In this document: positions 51,543-60,129 of the stretch, piece after piece | Layout: each line of letters begins with the position of its first letter | How positions within the stretch are numbered: the stretch's first letter is position 1 | DNA from: JAGNKE01 sp965230245 | Lineage (GTDB): Bacteria; Pseudomonadota; Alphaproteobacteria; Micavibrionales; Micavibrionaceae | Direction of reading: 5' to 3' | NCBI GenBank assembly: GCA_965230245.1 | Contig: OZ246000.1 | Coordinates: 496,001-560,000 of the forward strand | DNA length: 64,000 bases | Made by a program: the position numbers and the translations under genes | The notes under the pieces: model-generated | Databases searched by the model: none | Told to the model about the DNA's origin: nothing | What the model saw: only the letters and a program-made list of their open reading frames with translations

Positions 51543-53837
51543 TTAAACAGTAATCAACGTACCGTCATCTTCGAGAGCCTGTGCATTGCCCAGACCGACA
51601 ATACCGTAAAGCGTTGCAATGACCTCGTAATCATCACCGCCGCCATCCGCATCAACGGCAATCCGTGTATGCTGCCCGTCACTGGTAACCTGCACAAAAT
51701 CACTGATCGCATCACTCAAAGGATCATAGCCGGAAAGGATATCGGCTATATCTAGACTGTCCCCTTCCGCGGCATCAAAGTCCATAATTCTGTCGATTGC
51801 ATCGAATGCGCTATCAGCCTCAAAAACAAACGAATCCGCACCGCCCTCACCGTAAAGGAAATCAATACCGCTGCCGCCGTAGAGAATGTCATCACCTGCA
51901 CCGGCATAAATCAGGTCATCCCCGTCCAGACCGGAAAAAACCTGATCATCCGCATTACCGTAAAGAACGTCTGCATCGGAAGTCCCCAACTCAACGATGG
52001 TAACATTGTCAAAAATACTTTCCGCATCGGCACTGGCATCATCATCCGCAATGAAAGTCAGATTGGAATAAGTCTCCCCCGCTTCGTAATAATCCGCCAG
52101 ACGGATACTGAAACTTTGGAATGAACCGAAATCCGTATAATCCGGCCCGTCCTGACCGTAAGAATCATATCCGTAAATCTGGATAAAACGATCCGTTACG
52201 TGATTATTATCATCGTCCAGACCAATCCCGTGCAATTCTCCCTCATCGGCTGACATGAAATCAAACTGCAAGGTCGAGTTGGCCGTAAGCGTATACTCGT
52301 AATCAACGCTCTTCCACGTATTCCCGAACATTTCAATCCGTGAACCATCTACATCTAAAACTGTTGGCGTGTAATCCTGATTAGAAAATGAGGAAAAAGT
52401 GAGGTCATCAAAATCAATAGCAGGTAAATTGTCGTCTATACTTGAAGAACCAACACCTACCCCAAAACCGCCACTGATAGTAATATTACGAAAATAACCG
52501 TTCCCCGAAACCTGAGCATCATCATCATTGACGAAGAAAATCCTATCAAAAATTCCAGTATAATAATCACCTACGTTAATGGTGTAATGTACCCATTCAC
52601 CTTCGTTCCCCGCATATGTGTTATGAGCCGTATTTCCCCAGTTCTGTGTACCAAAAAGCTTAAAGGTTCTTGAAGAGTCTATCCCACCATTATTATCAAA
52701 CCCTATACCGTGAATCTCACCTTGCATTGTAGACATAAAGTCAAATTCCAGCACAGTGTTTGAAACAATTTCCAGATCAAATCCTGCCGAAACCCAAGTA
52801 TTACCTTCAACGGTAATCGTATCACCGCCATCTTCAATGCTGAACAGATTGCTGGCATTCTGACCTCCCCCATAGCCACTGATCGTCAATAAAGATAAAT
52901 CAACGCTAAAACTATTATTAACGAGGTGAAAATCAACGTGCCCTGTGCCTGTCGCGCCATTCAGATCCAGAAGTGTATAATCGAAACCGTCAGCCCCACT
53001 GTAATTCGTAGGCGCAACATAGCTGAAATCACCATTATCCAAAATCGTTATGCTACCGCCTTGATCAGTCGCAAAAGTTCCCGCAACGATTGAAAAACTG
53101 TCACCTTCAGGATCGTAATCAACGCCATAACCATTATCTGTCAAAAGATTGCCTGAAATATTGTCCACCCCAAACCCCGCGAAGAAATCATATCCTCCAA
53201 GGGGCGCCAAGTTGACAGGAACATCAACTTCTGGCTCAACAGTAGGAATAAAACTTGGCTGAGACTGAGCTGCCGGACTGATAGCAAAGACATCCGTCGC
53301 ATCGTTCAAGTCCTCAGAATCCGCAAGCGCGCCCGTATCCATAAAATCACCGGAAAGACGAAAACCGCCGCCGCCTCTGACAAAAAGTCCGGAATCATTT
53401 TGCAAGAAATCTCCGAATTGATCGGAGCCATTTCCGAAAAACTCAGTAATATCTGAAAACTGATTGCCGCCAAAATTTGAAACATGAATTGTCTTGGCCG
53501 CAGACAAATCATCTTCGGAGTGCAAATTATCCTCCGTCCCTTTGGTGATCAGTTCCAGCATATTTTCAAGTATAGGAGCATCTTTCTCCCCTGCTGATGG
53601 TTCTAATTCACTCAACATCTTTCTAAGCCGTGCATGAAACGCTTCATCCTCTAGAAGAGCGTCATAAAAAGCGTCCCAATCGACCTCTTGAAACTCGAAA
53701 TTATTGCCTGAAACAAGGTGTAAAAAGACAGGATCGGAGAATTTTTCAGCATGGAGTGCATTGATAACAACATCTTTATCATCAATTTTAAGCTCTTTGA
53801 GAGCGTTTTTCGGCAAAAAAGTAATAATATTACTCAT
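51543..53837 (-). CDS. RTX-type secreted protein with tandem carbohydrate-binding-like domains
   Basis: 764 residues, no signal peptide. An N-terminal helical region (about 1-110) and a Gly-rich segment lead to a cadherin-like repeat (about 210-300: NGDFSYVAPTNYSGADGFDY). Two similar domains follow (about 310-455 and 475-612), each with a strand LEFDFMS or LQFDFMS, then GEIHGIGFD or GELHGIGLD. Then come RTX nonapeptides (GLDGDDLIYAGAGDDILYGG) and a type I secretion C-terminal domain (SFVFEADSAFDAIDRIMDFD). Calcium should fold it outside the cell. No T1SS genes are near. Confidence 0.87.
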   Translation of the reverse strand: MSNIITFLPKNALKELKIDDKDVVINALHAEKFSDPVFLHLVSGNNFEFQEVDWDAFYDALLEDEAFHARLRKMLSELEPSAGEKDAPILENMLELITKGTEDNLHSEDDLSAAKTIHVSNFGGNQFSDITEFFGNGSDQFGDFLQNDSGLFVRGGGGFRLSGDFMDTGALADSEDLNDATDVFAISPAAQSQPSFIPTVEPEVDVPVNLAPLGGYDFFAGFGVDNISGNLLTDNGYGVDYDPEGDSFSIVAGTFATDQGGSITILDNGDFSYVAPTNYSGADGFDYTLLDLNGATGTGHVDFHLVNNSFSVDLSLLTISGYGGGQNASNLFSIEDGGDTITVEGNTWVSAGFDLEIVSNTVLEFDFMSTMQGEIHGIGFDNNGGIDSSRTFKLFGTQNWGNTAHNTYAGNEGEWVHYTINVGDYYTGIFDRIFFVNDDDAQVSGNGYFRNITISGGFGVGVGSSSIDDNLPAIDFDDLTFSSFSNQDYTPTVLDVDGSRIEMFGNTWKSVDYEYTLTANSTLQFDFMSADEGELHGIGLDDDNNHVTDRFIQIYGYDSYGQDGPDYTDFGSFQSFSIRLADYYEAGETYSNLTFIADDDASADAESIFDNVTIVELGTSDADVLYGNADDQVFSGLDGDDLIYAGAGDDILYGGSGIDFLYGEGGADSFVFEADSAFDAIDRIMDFDAAEGDSLDIADILSGYDPLSDAISDFVQVTSDGQHTRIAVDADGGGDDYEVIATLYGIVGLGNAQALEDDGTLITV

Positions 53838-53897
53838 TTAATTGCACCCGTCACATACTTAAGTATCTAATTTATGTCTTTATTATCAACTAGATAC

Positions 53898-53908
53898 AAT
53901 TTTACATA
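53898..53908 (-). promoter_or_regulatory. Recurring 11-bp element TATGTAAAATT (copy 3)
   Basis: Exact copy on the minus strand, 61 bases upstream of the RTX-protein start, extended as TATATGTAAAATTGTAT. Compare 18386 and 35449. Confidence 0.3.
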
Positions 53909-53973
53909 TATTTTAGTAAAAATTTCGTGAACACATATGTGTGCAGGTGCGAGAGAAAATTGCTTAAACAGAT

Positions 53974-54717
53974 CTATTCGGATGCATTTGGCCCAAGGAA
54001 TGGAACAAAACGTACCGGAACAACTTGCTTCTTCTCAAGCGTTCCGTCACCGTTTTTTTCAATCGCCATCAGGACTTGGGAAAACTTGTCTTCGCCCACA
54101 GGGATAACCATACGCCCCCCGGGTTTAAGCTGGTCAATCAAAGGCTGGGGTATATGGCTGATCGCCGCCGTAACCAGAATAGCATCAAACGGCGCCTCCT
54201 CCGGCCAACCAGCGTAACCGTCCCCTGTTCTGACATGAACATTGTCATAGCCCAAACGCTTCAGCCTCTCCGCAGCTTCTTGGCCAAGCTCTTCGATGTA
54301 CTCAACCGTGAAAACCTGAGCGACAATCTCGGCCAGAACTGCGGCCTGATAGCCCGATCCCGTTCCCACCTCAAAAACTTTGGAGGTCTCGTCAACGTGA
54401 GCAAGCTCTGTCATCAATGCCACCATGAACGGCTGTGAAATTGTCTGCCCGTGTCCAATCGGAAGCGGGCCGTTTTCATAGGCTCGATCTTGATACATAG
54501 CCGGAACGAATTCATGACGCAGCACGTTTTCCATCGCACGCAAAACATCAGGCGAGCGCACGCCCTCGGCCATAATCTGATTCTCAACCATGTCTTTTCG
54601 TTGTGATTGCATCGCATGATCCTTGAAATCAGAGTTTCTGAGGAAGACAAAAGCCAGAACGACTGAAAACGCGAGAAAAACGGCAATGAGTGTTAGTATT
54701 TGCGTGTTACCCATCAT
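53974..54717 (-). CDS. pcm: Membrane-anchored protein-L-isoaspartate O-methyltransferase
   Basis: 247 residues. An N-terminal hydrophobic helix (about 6-26) is followed by a Pcm domain: MVENQIMAEGVRSPDVLRAM, FVPAMYQDRAYENGPLPIGH, and the SAM-binding FEVGTGSGYQAAVLA. Pcm methylates isoaspartyl residues in damaged proteins so that they can revert. Classic Pcm has no membrane helix; here the domain may sit at the membrane or in the periplasm, where SAM would be missing, so a cytoplasmic face is more probable. Two ATGs in a row start the gene. Confidence 0.9.
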   Translation of the reverse strand: MMGNTQILTLIAVFLAFSVVLAFVFLRNSDFKDHAMQSQRKDMVENQIMAEGVRSPDVLRAMENVLRHEFVPAMYQDRAYENGPLPIGHGQTISQPFMVALMTELAHVDETSKVFEVGTGSGYQAAVLAEIVAQVFTVEYIEELGQEAAERLKRLGYDNVHVRTGDGYAGWPEEAPFDAILVTAAISHIPQPLIDQLKPGGRMVIPVGEDKFSQVLMAIEKNGDGTLEKKQVVPVRFVPFLGPNASE

Positions 54718-54765
54718 TCCACTCTAACAACAAAAGCGGCATCAGGCAAAGCGTGTGAAAAAGAC

Positions 54766-55734
54766 CTACATGCCGCCCTTTGGTGAAGTAATACTATCGC
54801 TCCTGAGCTCTTCCAGACGCTGGATTTCTTCGCGAATGCCGGGAATATCAATATGAATGTTTTGTGATCCTTCTTGCCCGTCCTGAATGTATCCCTCAGG
54901 CGTTCCGTGAAACGCCGCGTCTTTGGCGATAGCCTGCTCATGCGCATCCCGAAATTCAAGACCCGCAAAACGCAAGTTACATTCCCACATCTCGTGGAAC
55001 GCCATCAAACTGCGCGGATACTCGACCTGCGGTTCTGCCTCATCGCTGTAATCCTTATAAGTCACAGGCGACAAATCATCCGAAAGAACAATGTAATTAT
55101 CAAATCCGCAATCCGGTACGGCATCAAAATACGCATATCGCTCCTCCGCTCCTTCTGCTCCTAGAAGCCTGGAGGCTCGGTTCATATAAATATCGCGATC
55201 GGCATCCCCTCTGGCCGTAATGGTCAAATTAAGAGCAAACTTCCCTTCCGATGCATCACTGCCAAGCTTATATGGATCAAGCGGTGCGCCCGTTTCTCTG
55301 TGTATCCCGTGACTTTCCCGCCCCACTTCATAAAGCGTGCGGCTGCCCGACATATCATAAAGAAGTCGAAGCCCCTCATCAGGCGTGCCCGCGGCATCCA
55401 ATGTTTCTAGTCTTGCCAAAACGTCTTCACGGCTCAACACCTCTTGCGTCTCGGCATCCCTGAAATCCAGACGGAAAAACTTATCACCGTTTTCGGAATA
55501 TGACCCCTCGACATCGGGTTTAAGGATAATCCCTGCTTCCTCACTGATCAAACCCTCAAGGTCGCTCCGGGCAAGGCGATAACGATCTGTTTCATTTTTG
55601 TAGAGATAAAACTCTGCAGGATTTTCCTGTCTGTCGGGAAGTGTGCCTTCAGAAAAATAAGATGCAAGCTGGTCATGATTCCTCATAACCACAAAAATCC
55701 CGTTTTCATAGATACCGTCATCCGGCCCCGGCAT
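54766..55734 (-). CDS. Unrecognised 322-residue protein with an HExxE/AHE motif
   Basis: Soluble and acidic, without signal peptide. The ATG at 55734 is preferred to a GTG three codons upstream. No domain is recognised. Near residue 250 the segment MAFHEMWECNLRFAGLEFRD is followed by AHEQAIAKDAAFHG; the spaced HExxE and AHE in consecutive helices look like a metal site, as in some small metallopeptidase-like and phage proteins. That is inference from pattern only. Confidence 0.6.
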   Translation of the reverse strand: MPGPDDGIYENGIFVVMRNHDQLASYFSEGTLPDRQENPAEFYLYKNETDRYRLARSDLEGLISEEAGIILKPDVEGSYSENGDKFFRLDFRDAETQEVLSREDVLARLETLDAAGTPDEGLRLLYDMSGSRTLYEVGRESHGIHRETGAPLDPYKLGSDASEGKFALNLTITARGDADRDIYMNRASRLLGAEGAEERYAYFDAVPDCGFDNYIVLSDDLSPVTYKDYSDEAEPQVEYPRSLMAFHEMWECNLRFAGLEFRDAHEQAIAKDAAFHGTPEGYIQDGQEGSQNIHIDIPGIREEIQRLEELRSDSITSPKGGM

Positions 55735-55828
55735 GATGCCCACCCTTGCAATTCTTATGGTTTCAAGAATAGCAGAACGGAAATATTATTGCTAAAAAAT
55801 TGACAAACCTCGCGGAGAGGAGCAAAGA

Positions 55829-56488
55829 CTAAGTCCATTTCCGCTCGCCGATCGCATCATTCAACTCATCAAAAGATGCTTCCAAGGCCTGAACAAAACT
55901 CGCCCGCTCCCCCGTCCAACCAAGGTCATTGCCGATCACAATGTCACATACAAACGGCACAAGAAGCATTTCACCCTTCGGGAGGGACTTGCCCAGCCCA
56001 TACATAAAAACCGGCGTCACAACGGCTTCCGGGCGGTCGTCCAACAACTTGGCAACCCCGTACTTAAAGGGCTGGCGTTTTTCAGGATCGCCGCGCGTAC
56101 CTTCTGGAAAAATAACAACCGTATAACCCTCATCCAACGCTTTATTGATCGGCGCCAGAGGATCACGGCTTCCTCCATCGCGCTCAATTGGAATAATCCC
56201 GATGATGTTTATCGCAAGCCAAGTCGTAAATTTCCCGCGGCAAAAATAATCCTTCGCGGCAACAAGCTTAACATTCGGTATATCCCGCGCCTTGATCAAA
56301 CTCATCAACACAAGCGCATCGAGATGGGAATTATGATTAGCCGCAATAATGCGGTTCTTCCCGACCTTCAGCCGCTCGTAATGACGCACATTCAAACCCA
56401 AAAGCAAGATCATCAGCGGGCGCACAATCACAACGAAGAAAAACTTTCGCAGATAATCATGCCTGTTGAGTGTCTTTACGTCTCCCAT
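55829..56488 (-). CDS. 1-acyl-sn-glycerol-3-phosphate acyltransferase family protein
   Basis: 219 residues. The acyltransferase motifs are NHNSHLDALVL (H-x4-D) and FPEGTRGDPEKR; a hydrophobic N-terminal segment places it at the membrane. It would acylate lysophosphatidic acid or a related lipid. The family has several paralogues per genome, so plsC itself is not certain. It follows cdsA with a 3-base gap, in a phospholipid operon. Confidence 0.88.
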   Translation of the reverse strand: MGDVKTLNRHDYLRKFFFVVIVRPLMILLLGLNVRHYERLKVGKNRIIAANHNSHLDALVLMSLIKARDIPNVKLVAAKDYFCRGKFTTWLAINIIGIIPIERDGGSRDPLAPINKALDEGYTVVIFPEGTRGDPEKRQPFKYGVAKLLDDRPEAVVTPVFMYGLGKSLPKGEMLLVPFVCDIVIGNDLGWTGERASFVQALEASFDELNDAIGERKWT

Positions 56489-56491
56489 GCC

Positions 56492-57433
56492 CTACCCCAC
56501 ATAATAGAAATAGCGAACGGTATGAAAGAACAACGGCGCAGTCAGCGATAATGAATCGATACGATCCAGAATCCCGCCATGCCCGGGGATCAAGCTGCCG
56601 GAGTCTTTAATTTTTAGGTCACGCTTAATCGCGGAGATAATCACATCCCCGATAAACCCGGTCACCGCAATCACAATCCCGACAAAAAACGCAAAAGAAA
56701 CACTGAACGGTGTCAGAAACGAATGAAGCAAAACTGCACCAACAGCCGTTGTAATAACACCCCCGAGAAAACCCTCCCAGGTCTTTTTGGGACTGATCTT
56801 CGGCAAAATCTTTCGCTTCCCGAACAACTTGCCCCACGTATATTGGGCAACATCATTCCCCTGATTAAGGATTGCAAGGAACATAATCAAACCGACATGC
56901 CCGACCAGAACCTGCGAATATTGCATCAGCATCGCCGCATGAGAAACGGCAAAAACTGTAATCATAAGCCCCCAGCTGATCTTCCCTGCGCTTTCAAGAA
57001 AACCATCCGTCTCTCCCGCCAAAATCAAACGAAACGGAAGCAGGAAAAAAACCCACACCGGAATAAAGACGATAAACAAGCCGTAAAGCCCGTTGGCAAC
57101 AAAGTAATATTGAACGGGGATTGTGATATAGACCCAGAAAATTGCCCGCCTGTCCGCACGGCGAAGCGGAATAATCGAAAAATATTCTTTGAGCGCTAAA
57201 AAACTGATCAAGGCAAAGAACACAACCGACACAACCGGAGAGGTCAAAATCGCAAAGGAGAAGATGGCGATCATAAACCACCAGCTTTTCACACGGGCGG
57301 ACAGCTCTAGATATTCACCTTCGTTATCTTTTCGCCTTAAAAACCAGACAATACCGCTGGCCGCTATCAAAATCGCAAAGACAATCGCGATACTGGCATG
57401 AACCGGATTGTCAAAATGCAAAAAACCACTCAT
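56492..57433 (-). CDS. cdsA: Phosphatidate cytidylyltransferase
   Basis: 313 residues with about eight transmembrane helices. It makes CDP-diacylglycerol from phosphatidate and CTP, the precursor of all phospholipids. The C-terminal signature is complete: ISPKKTWEGFLGG, then GDVIISAIKRDLKIKDSGSL and GHGGILDRIDSL. It overlaps the CDP-alcohol phosphatidyltransferase upstream by 4 bases. Many bacteria have a second CdsA near the lipid A genes; this copy is linked to other lipid genes. Confidence 0.93.
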   Translation of the reverse strand: MSGFLHFDNPVHASIAIVFAILIAASGIVWFLRRKDNEGEYLELSARVKSWWFMIAIFSFAILTSPVVSVVFFALISFLALKEYFSIIPLRRADRRAIFWVYITIPVQYYFVANGLYGLFIVFIPVWVFFLLPFRLILAGETDGFLESAGKISWGLMITVFAVSHAAMLMQYSQVLVGHVGLIMFLAILNQGNDVAQYTWGKLFGKRKILPKISPKKTWEGFLGGVITTAVGAVLLHSFLTPFSVSFAFFVGIVIAVTGFIGDVIISAIKRDLKIKDSGSLIPGHGGILDRIDSLSLTAPLFFHTVRYFYYVG

Positions 57434-58203
57434 GCGTTACCCTCTGTTGAGGATTCACTTTGCTCTGAGTCTTTTTGCTTGGCTTGTTCTTTTTCCGCTT
57501 CTCTTGCAGCCTTCTTTTGCTGAAATTCCTGACGCTCCTTCTCAAGCACACGAAGTTCCAGAAAACTGTAAGCGCCGCGCACACGTCGTGCCACAGTCAG
57601 AGCACTACCGATACAAATAACAAACAAACCGAACATCAGAAGCGTCCCGGTTTTAAACATCACGCCCTCAAACGGCGTCAAAAAAACACAAACGGCAAGC
57701 ACGCCCATACGGTGCGGCTTGGCCATAGGACCACGAAAATCAGTCGGCGCGCCAAGGCTACGCCCCAATGTTCGGGCATATGCTGTTGTAATCGCCAACA
57801 CAGCCGCGCTCCACCCGAGTAAAGGCCCCCAGCCGGTCGCCGAAACCGCGTATCCTGCTCCGACAAAAATAATAAAATCCGCAAGACGATCAGGCACATC
57901 GTTGAACAACTCCCCCGAAGGCGTCGCTTTACCCTGCTCGACAGCCACCATACCGTCAAACAGATTACAGAGAACACGCCCCAGAAGCCCAACCATCGTC
58001 AAGATCATAAAAAAGAACGACATAAAACCGCTGAAACTTGTAACCCCCATGATGCACACACCCGCCAATGCCGCGAAAACAACACTGATAATGGAAATCT
58101 GGTTCGGCGTTACATTGGCCTTAGCCAGTGTCGCCGCAATGCCGTGCAAGAATTGAAAATCACGAACCTTTAACGGTCTGCGGTGTTCTGAAGTTTCTGC
58201 CAT
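57430..58203 (-). CDS. CDP-alcohol phosphatidyltransferase family protein, variant motif
   Basis: 257 residues with six or more hydrophobic segments. The family motif is normally DxxDGxxARx8Gx3Dx3D; here it reads NLFDGMVAVEQGKATPSG, then ELFNDVPD, so the first and third Asp are Asn and the Arg is Val. A branch of the family with this form is, as I recall, widespread next to plsC and cdsA. The product lipid cannot be named. The ATG at 58203 follows GAGGG; a longer open frame to 58293 is rejected. A Lys/Glu-rich tail ends the protein. Confidence 0.85.
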   Translation of the reverse strand: MAETSEHRRPLKVRDFQFLHGIAATLAKANVTPNQISIISVVFAALAGVCIMGVTSFSGFMSFFFMILTMVGLLGRVLCNLFDGMVAVEQGKATPSGELFNDVPDRLADFIIFVGAGYAVSATGWGPLLGWSAAVLAITTAYARTLGRSLGAPTDFRGPMAKPHRMGVLAVCVFLTPFEGVMFKTGTLLMFGLFVICIGSALTVARRVRGAYSFLELRVLEKERQEFQQKKAAREAEKEQAKQKDSEQSESSTEGNA

Positions 58204-58607
58204 ACTAGCCCTCGAAATAGAAATCACTCGAATAGTTATACCAGAATGCAAAGAACCAACAATCGGAACTTCTAACACCCTTAAAACATCCAAATATATT
58301 TTGGCCAGATATTTAACCAGAAAGCAAAAGTATATTTTGTTACAGAAAGATCCACCTAAAACCTAATTTACCCTCTAATAAAAAACACACTGCTAAAGTA
58401 AGAAACCTATCCTGCAAAATTAAAATACGAAACAAATCGAATTATTGATAGAATTTAACCTTGCTTAACACTGCCTTACTTTTGCAGCAAAACCTCTTAA
58501 AACTTATAAAAAATCCGAATAAAAAGGGGATGCATACCATCCGCCCACACGCTATAATAGATGAATATTTCTTTTGCGTACCCCGCTGCTTTTACCAAGG
58601 ACATACT
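58204..58607. other. Long AT-rich divergent region
   Basis: 404 bases between the lipid operon and the CpaC-N gene, without a credible gene. Holds a -10-like TATAAT (58553) and two TTAA-type pairs that do not fit the CtrA spacing exactly. Promoters for both directions must lie here. Confidence 0.4.
58553..58558 (+). promoter_or_regulatory. Possible -10 box of the CpaC-N-domain gene
   Basis: A perfect TATAAT 49 bases before the ATG at 58608. No good -35 hexamer is found 16-18 bases upstream, so it may need an activator. Confidence 0.35.
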
Positions 58608-59291
58608 ATGCAATACTTAAAAACATTCAGAATCCGTGCCCTATCTGCGTCTTTCGCAATAATGGCCACGATGATGCTGGTTACGGGTTTTCCGGCAGAA
58701 ACCTCTGCCTCGGACAAGAACAAAACAATGGATATGCCTTCGGTCGTAAGCGCGGCTTCCGCGCCGGAAATGCCGGCATCTGAAGATGTAACGCACCCCG
58801 TTTTACGCCTCAGCCCAGATGACTCAAAACTATTAAAGCTCGAGCATGACGCAGGCATGGTTGTAGTCGGAAATCCGGAACACGCCAACATTATCGCAGA
58901 TTCTGCAAGAACGCTTGTCGTGATCCCTCGCCGCCCCGGCGCCACCTTCTTTACTGTACTTTCTCAAGATGGTGACCTGATTATGCGTAGGGTCGTTATC
59001 GTTGCAGGCCCCGAGCAAAACTATGTCAGGGTCAAAAACGCATGTCGTGCCAGTGGCGATGATACATGTCGATCCAATCATGTTTACTATTGTCCTGACA
59101 CCTGCCATGAAATAGTCTTATCCCAAGAACCGACCAGCGTTGTCGAGTTCGAAGTATCCGGCGGCCAAAATCAGAGCGCAGGATTCACGGAAGATCGCCC
59201 TATCACGGCTGCGGACGGAGCACCTGAAGTAGATGACACGCGATTTGAAGGCGGCGACGGATACGAAGAAGTCGGTGAAGAACCCGAATAA
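58608..59291 (+). CDS. Pilus-assembly (CpaC/RhcC) N-terminal-domain protein without secretin
   Basis: 227 residues. A signal peptide (about 1-35) is followed by a domain (about 62-135) like the N-terminus of the Tad secretin CpaC: LRLSPDDSKLLKLEHDAGMV, VGNPEHANIIADSART, then GATFFTVLSQDGDLIMRRVV. The secretin channel itself is missing. The tail carries four cysteines (146, 154, 162 and 166) and an acidic disordered end. AAGGA precedes the ATG at 58608; an open frame to 58461 lacks support. A TPR lipoprotein follows in the same direction, and tadBC lie 3 kb away on the other strand. Confidence 0.82.
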   Translation: MQYLKTFRIRALSASFAIMATMMLVTGFPAETSASDKNKTMDMPSVVSAASAPEMPASEDVTHPVLRLSPDDSKLLKLEHDAGMVVVGNPEHANIIADSARTLVVIPRRPGATFFTVLSQDGDLIMRRVVIVAGPEQNYVRVKNACRASGDDTCRSNHVYYCPDTCHEIVLSQEPTSVVEFEVSGGQNQSAGFTEDRPITAADGAPEVDDTRFEGGDGYEEVGEEPE

Positions 59292-59364
59292 TTCACAAAC
59301 CCTATAATCAAAGGCAGATATGGCTTTCTTAATCAATGACGATCAAACGGGACGCAAACGTAAA

Positions 59365-60048
59365 ATGAGAAACTTACCGAAATTCCTTATTCTGGGCGTT
59401 GCCCTAACACAACTCGCCGCATGTCAGACAAGCGGATCTTCCGAAAAAATGGACATGCAATCACCGCAAACTCAAAGTGAAAAGATTGATGCCGCGATTG
59501 ACCGCGCTATGGCGGAAGCCAGCGGGAGCGAGTTGACTGCAACACTGATCACTTTGGAACGTCAGTACAAACGTAACAGCGGTGACCCGACGCACGCCTA
59601 CAACTATGCCCGCGCACTGCGTCAGGCCGATTACGCAAACCGTGCCTCTCTGGTACTATCGCCATTCGCCCGCGGAGCCAATGCCGATCCCAAAATACTG
59701 TCTGAAATGTCCTCCATCGATTTGGCTCTGGGAAAATTTGAAACGGCTGAAAATTATGCCCAGCAAGCCGTCCTGAAAAATCCTCAGGATCACATCGCTT
59801 TCCAGAATCTTGGTATAGCATTAGAAGCACAGGAAAACCACGCAGCCGCCGAACGCGCCTTCCGTAAGGGATTGGAAACATGGAAAGGTGATCCGACACC
59901 GATCATGAACAACCTCGCTCTCAACCTCGCCACGCAAGGCTATGTTGAAGAGGCCATCCAGATCCTTGAAAAGGCAAAGGCTCTCTCACCGCAGCGCATG
60001 GAAATCGAACGCAACTTGCGTATTGTACGAGCCCTGAACGAGCGATAA
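59365..60048 (+). CDS. TPR lipoprotein, TadD-like
   Basis: 227 residues. With the ATG at 59365 the lipobox is LAAC (Cys19); the ATG at 59320 has a better ribosome site and would add 15 residues, so the start is uncertain. The body has TPR repeats (about 60-215): YNYARALRQADYANRASLVL, FQNLGIALEAQENHAAAERAF and MNNLALNLATQGYVEEAIQI. TadD of the Tad pilus is such a TPR lipoprotein and acts in pilus assembly. Neighbour genes support the guess. Confidence 0.83.
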   Translation: MRNLPKFLILGVALTQLAACQTSGSSEKMDMQSPQTQSEKIDAAIDRAMAEASGSELTATLITLERQYKRNSGDPTHAYNYARALRQADYANRASLVLSPFARGANADPKILSEMSSIDLALGKFETAENYAQQAVLKNPQDHIAFQNLGIALEAQENHAAAERAFRKGLETWKGDPTPIMNNLALNLATQGYVEEAIQILEKAKALSPQRMEIERNLRIVRALNER

Positions 60049-60129
60049 ATAACCTCAAAAAAATTCCTTTGGAACGAAACTCTTTATTGTATTGTAGGAT
60101 AACAATGCAAACTAAAACGGCATGACAAA

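Noticed and set aside
51797..52003. Plus-strand frame rich in His and Arg inside the RTX gene
   Set aside because: Antisense of the Gly/Asp RTX repeats, a common artefact.
58450..58480. CtrA-like TTAA pair upstream of the CpaC-N gene
   Set aside because: The spacing is 6 instead of the usual 7 bases, and the region is AT-rich, so chance is likely.
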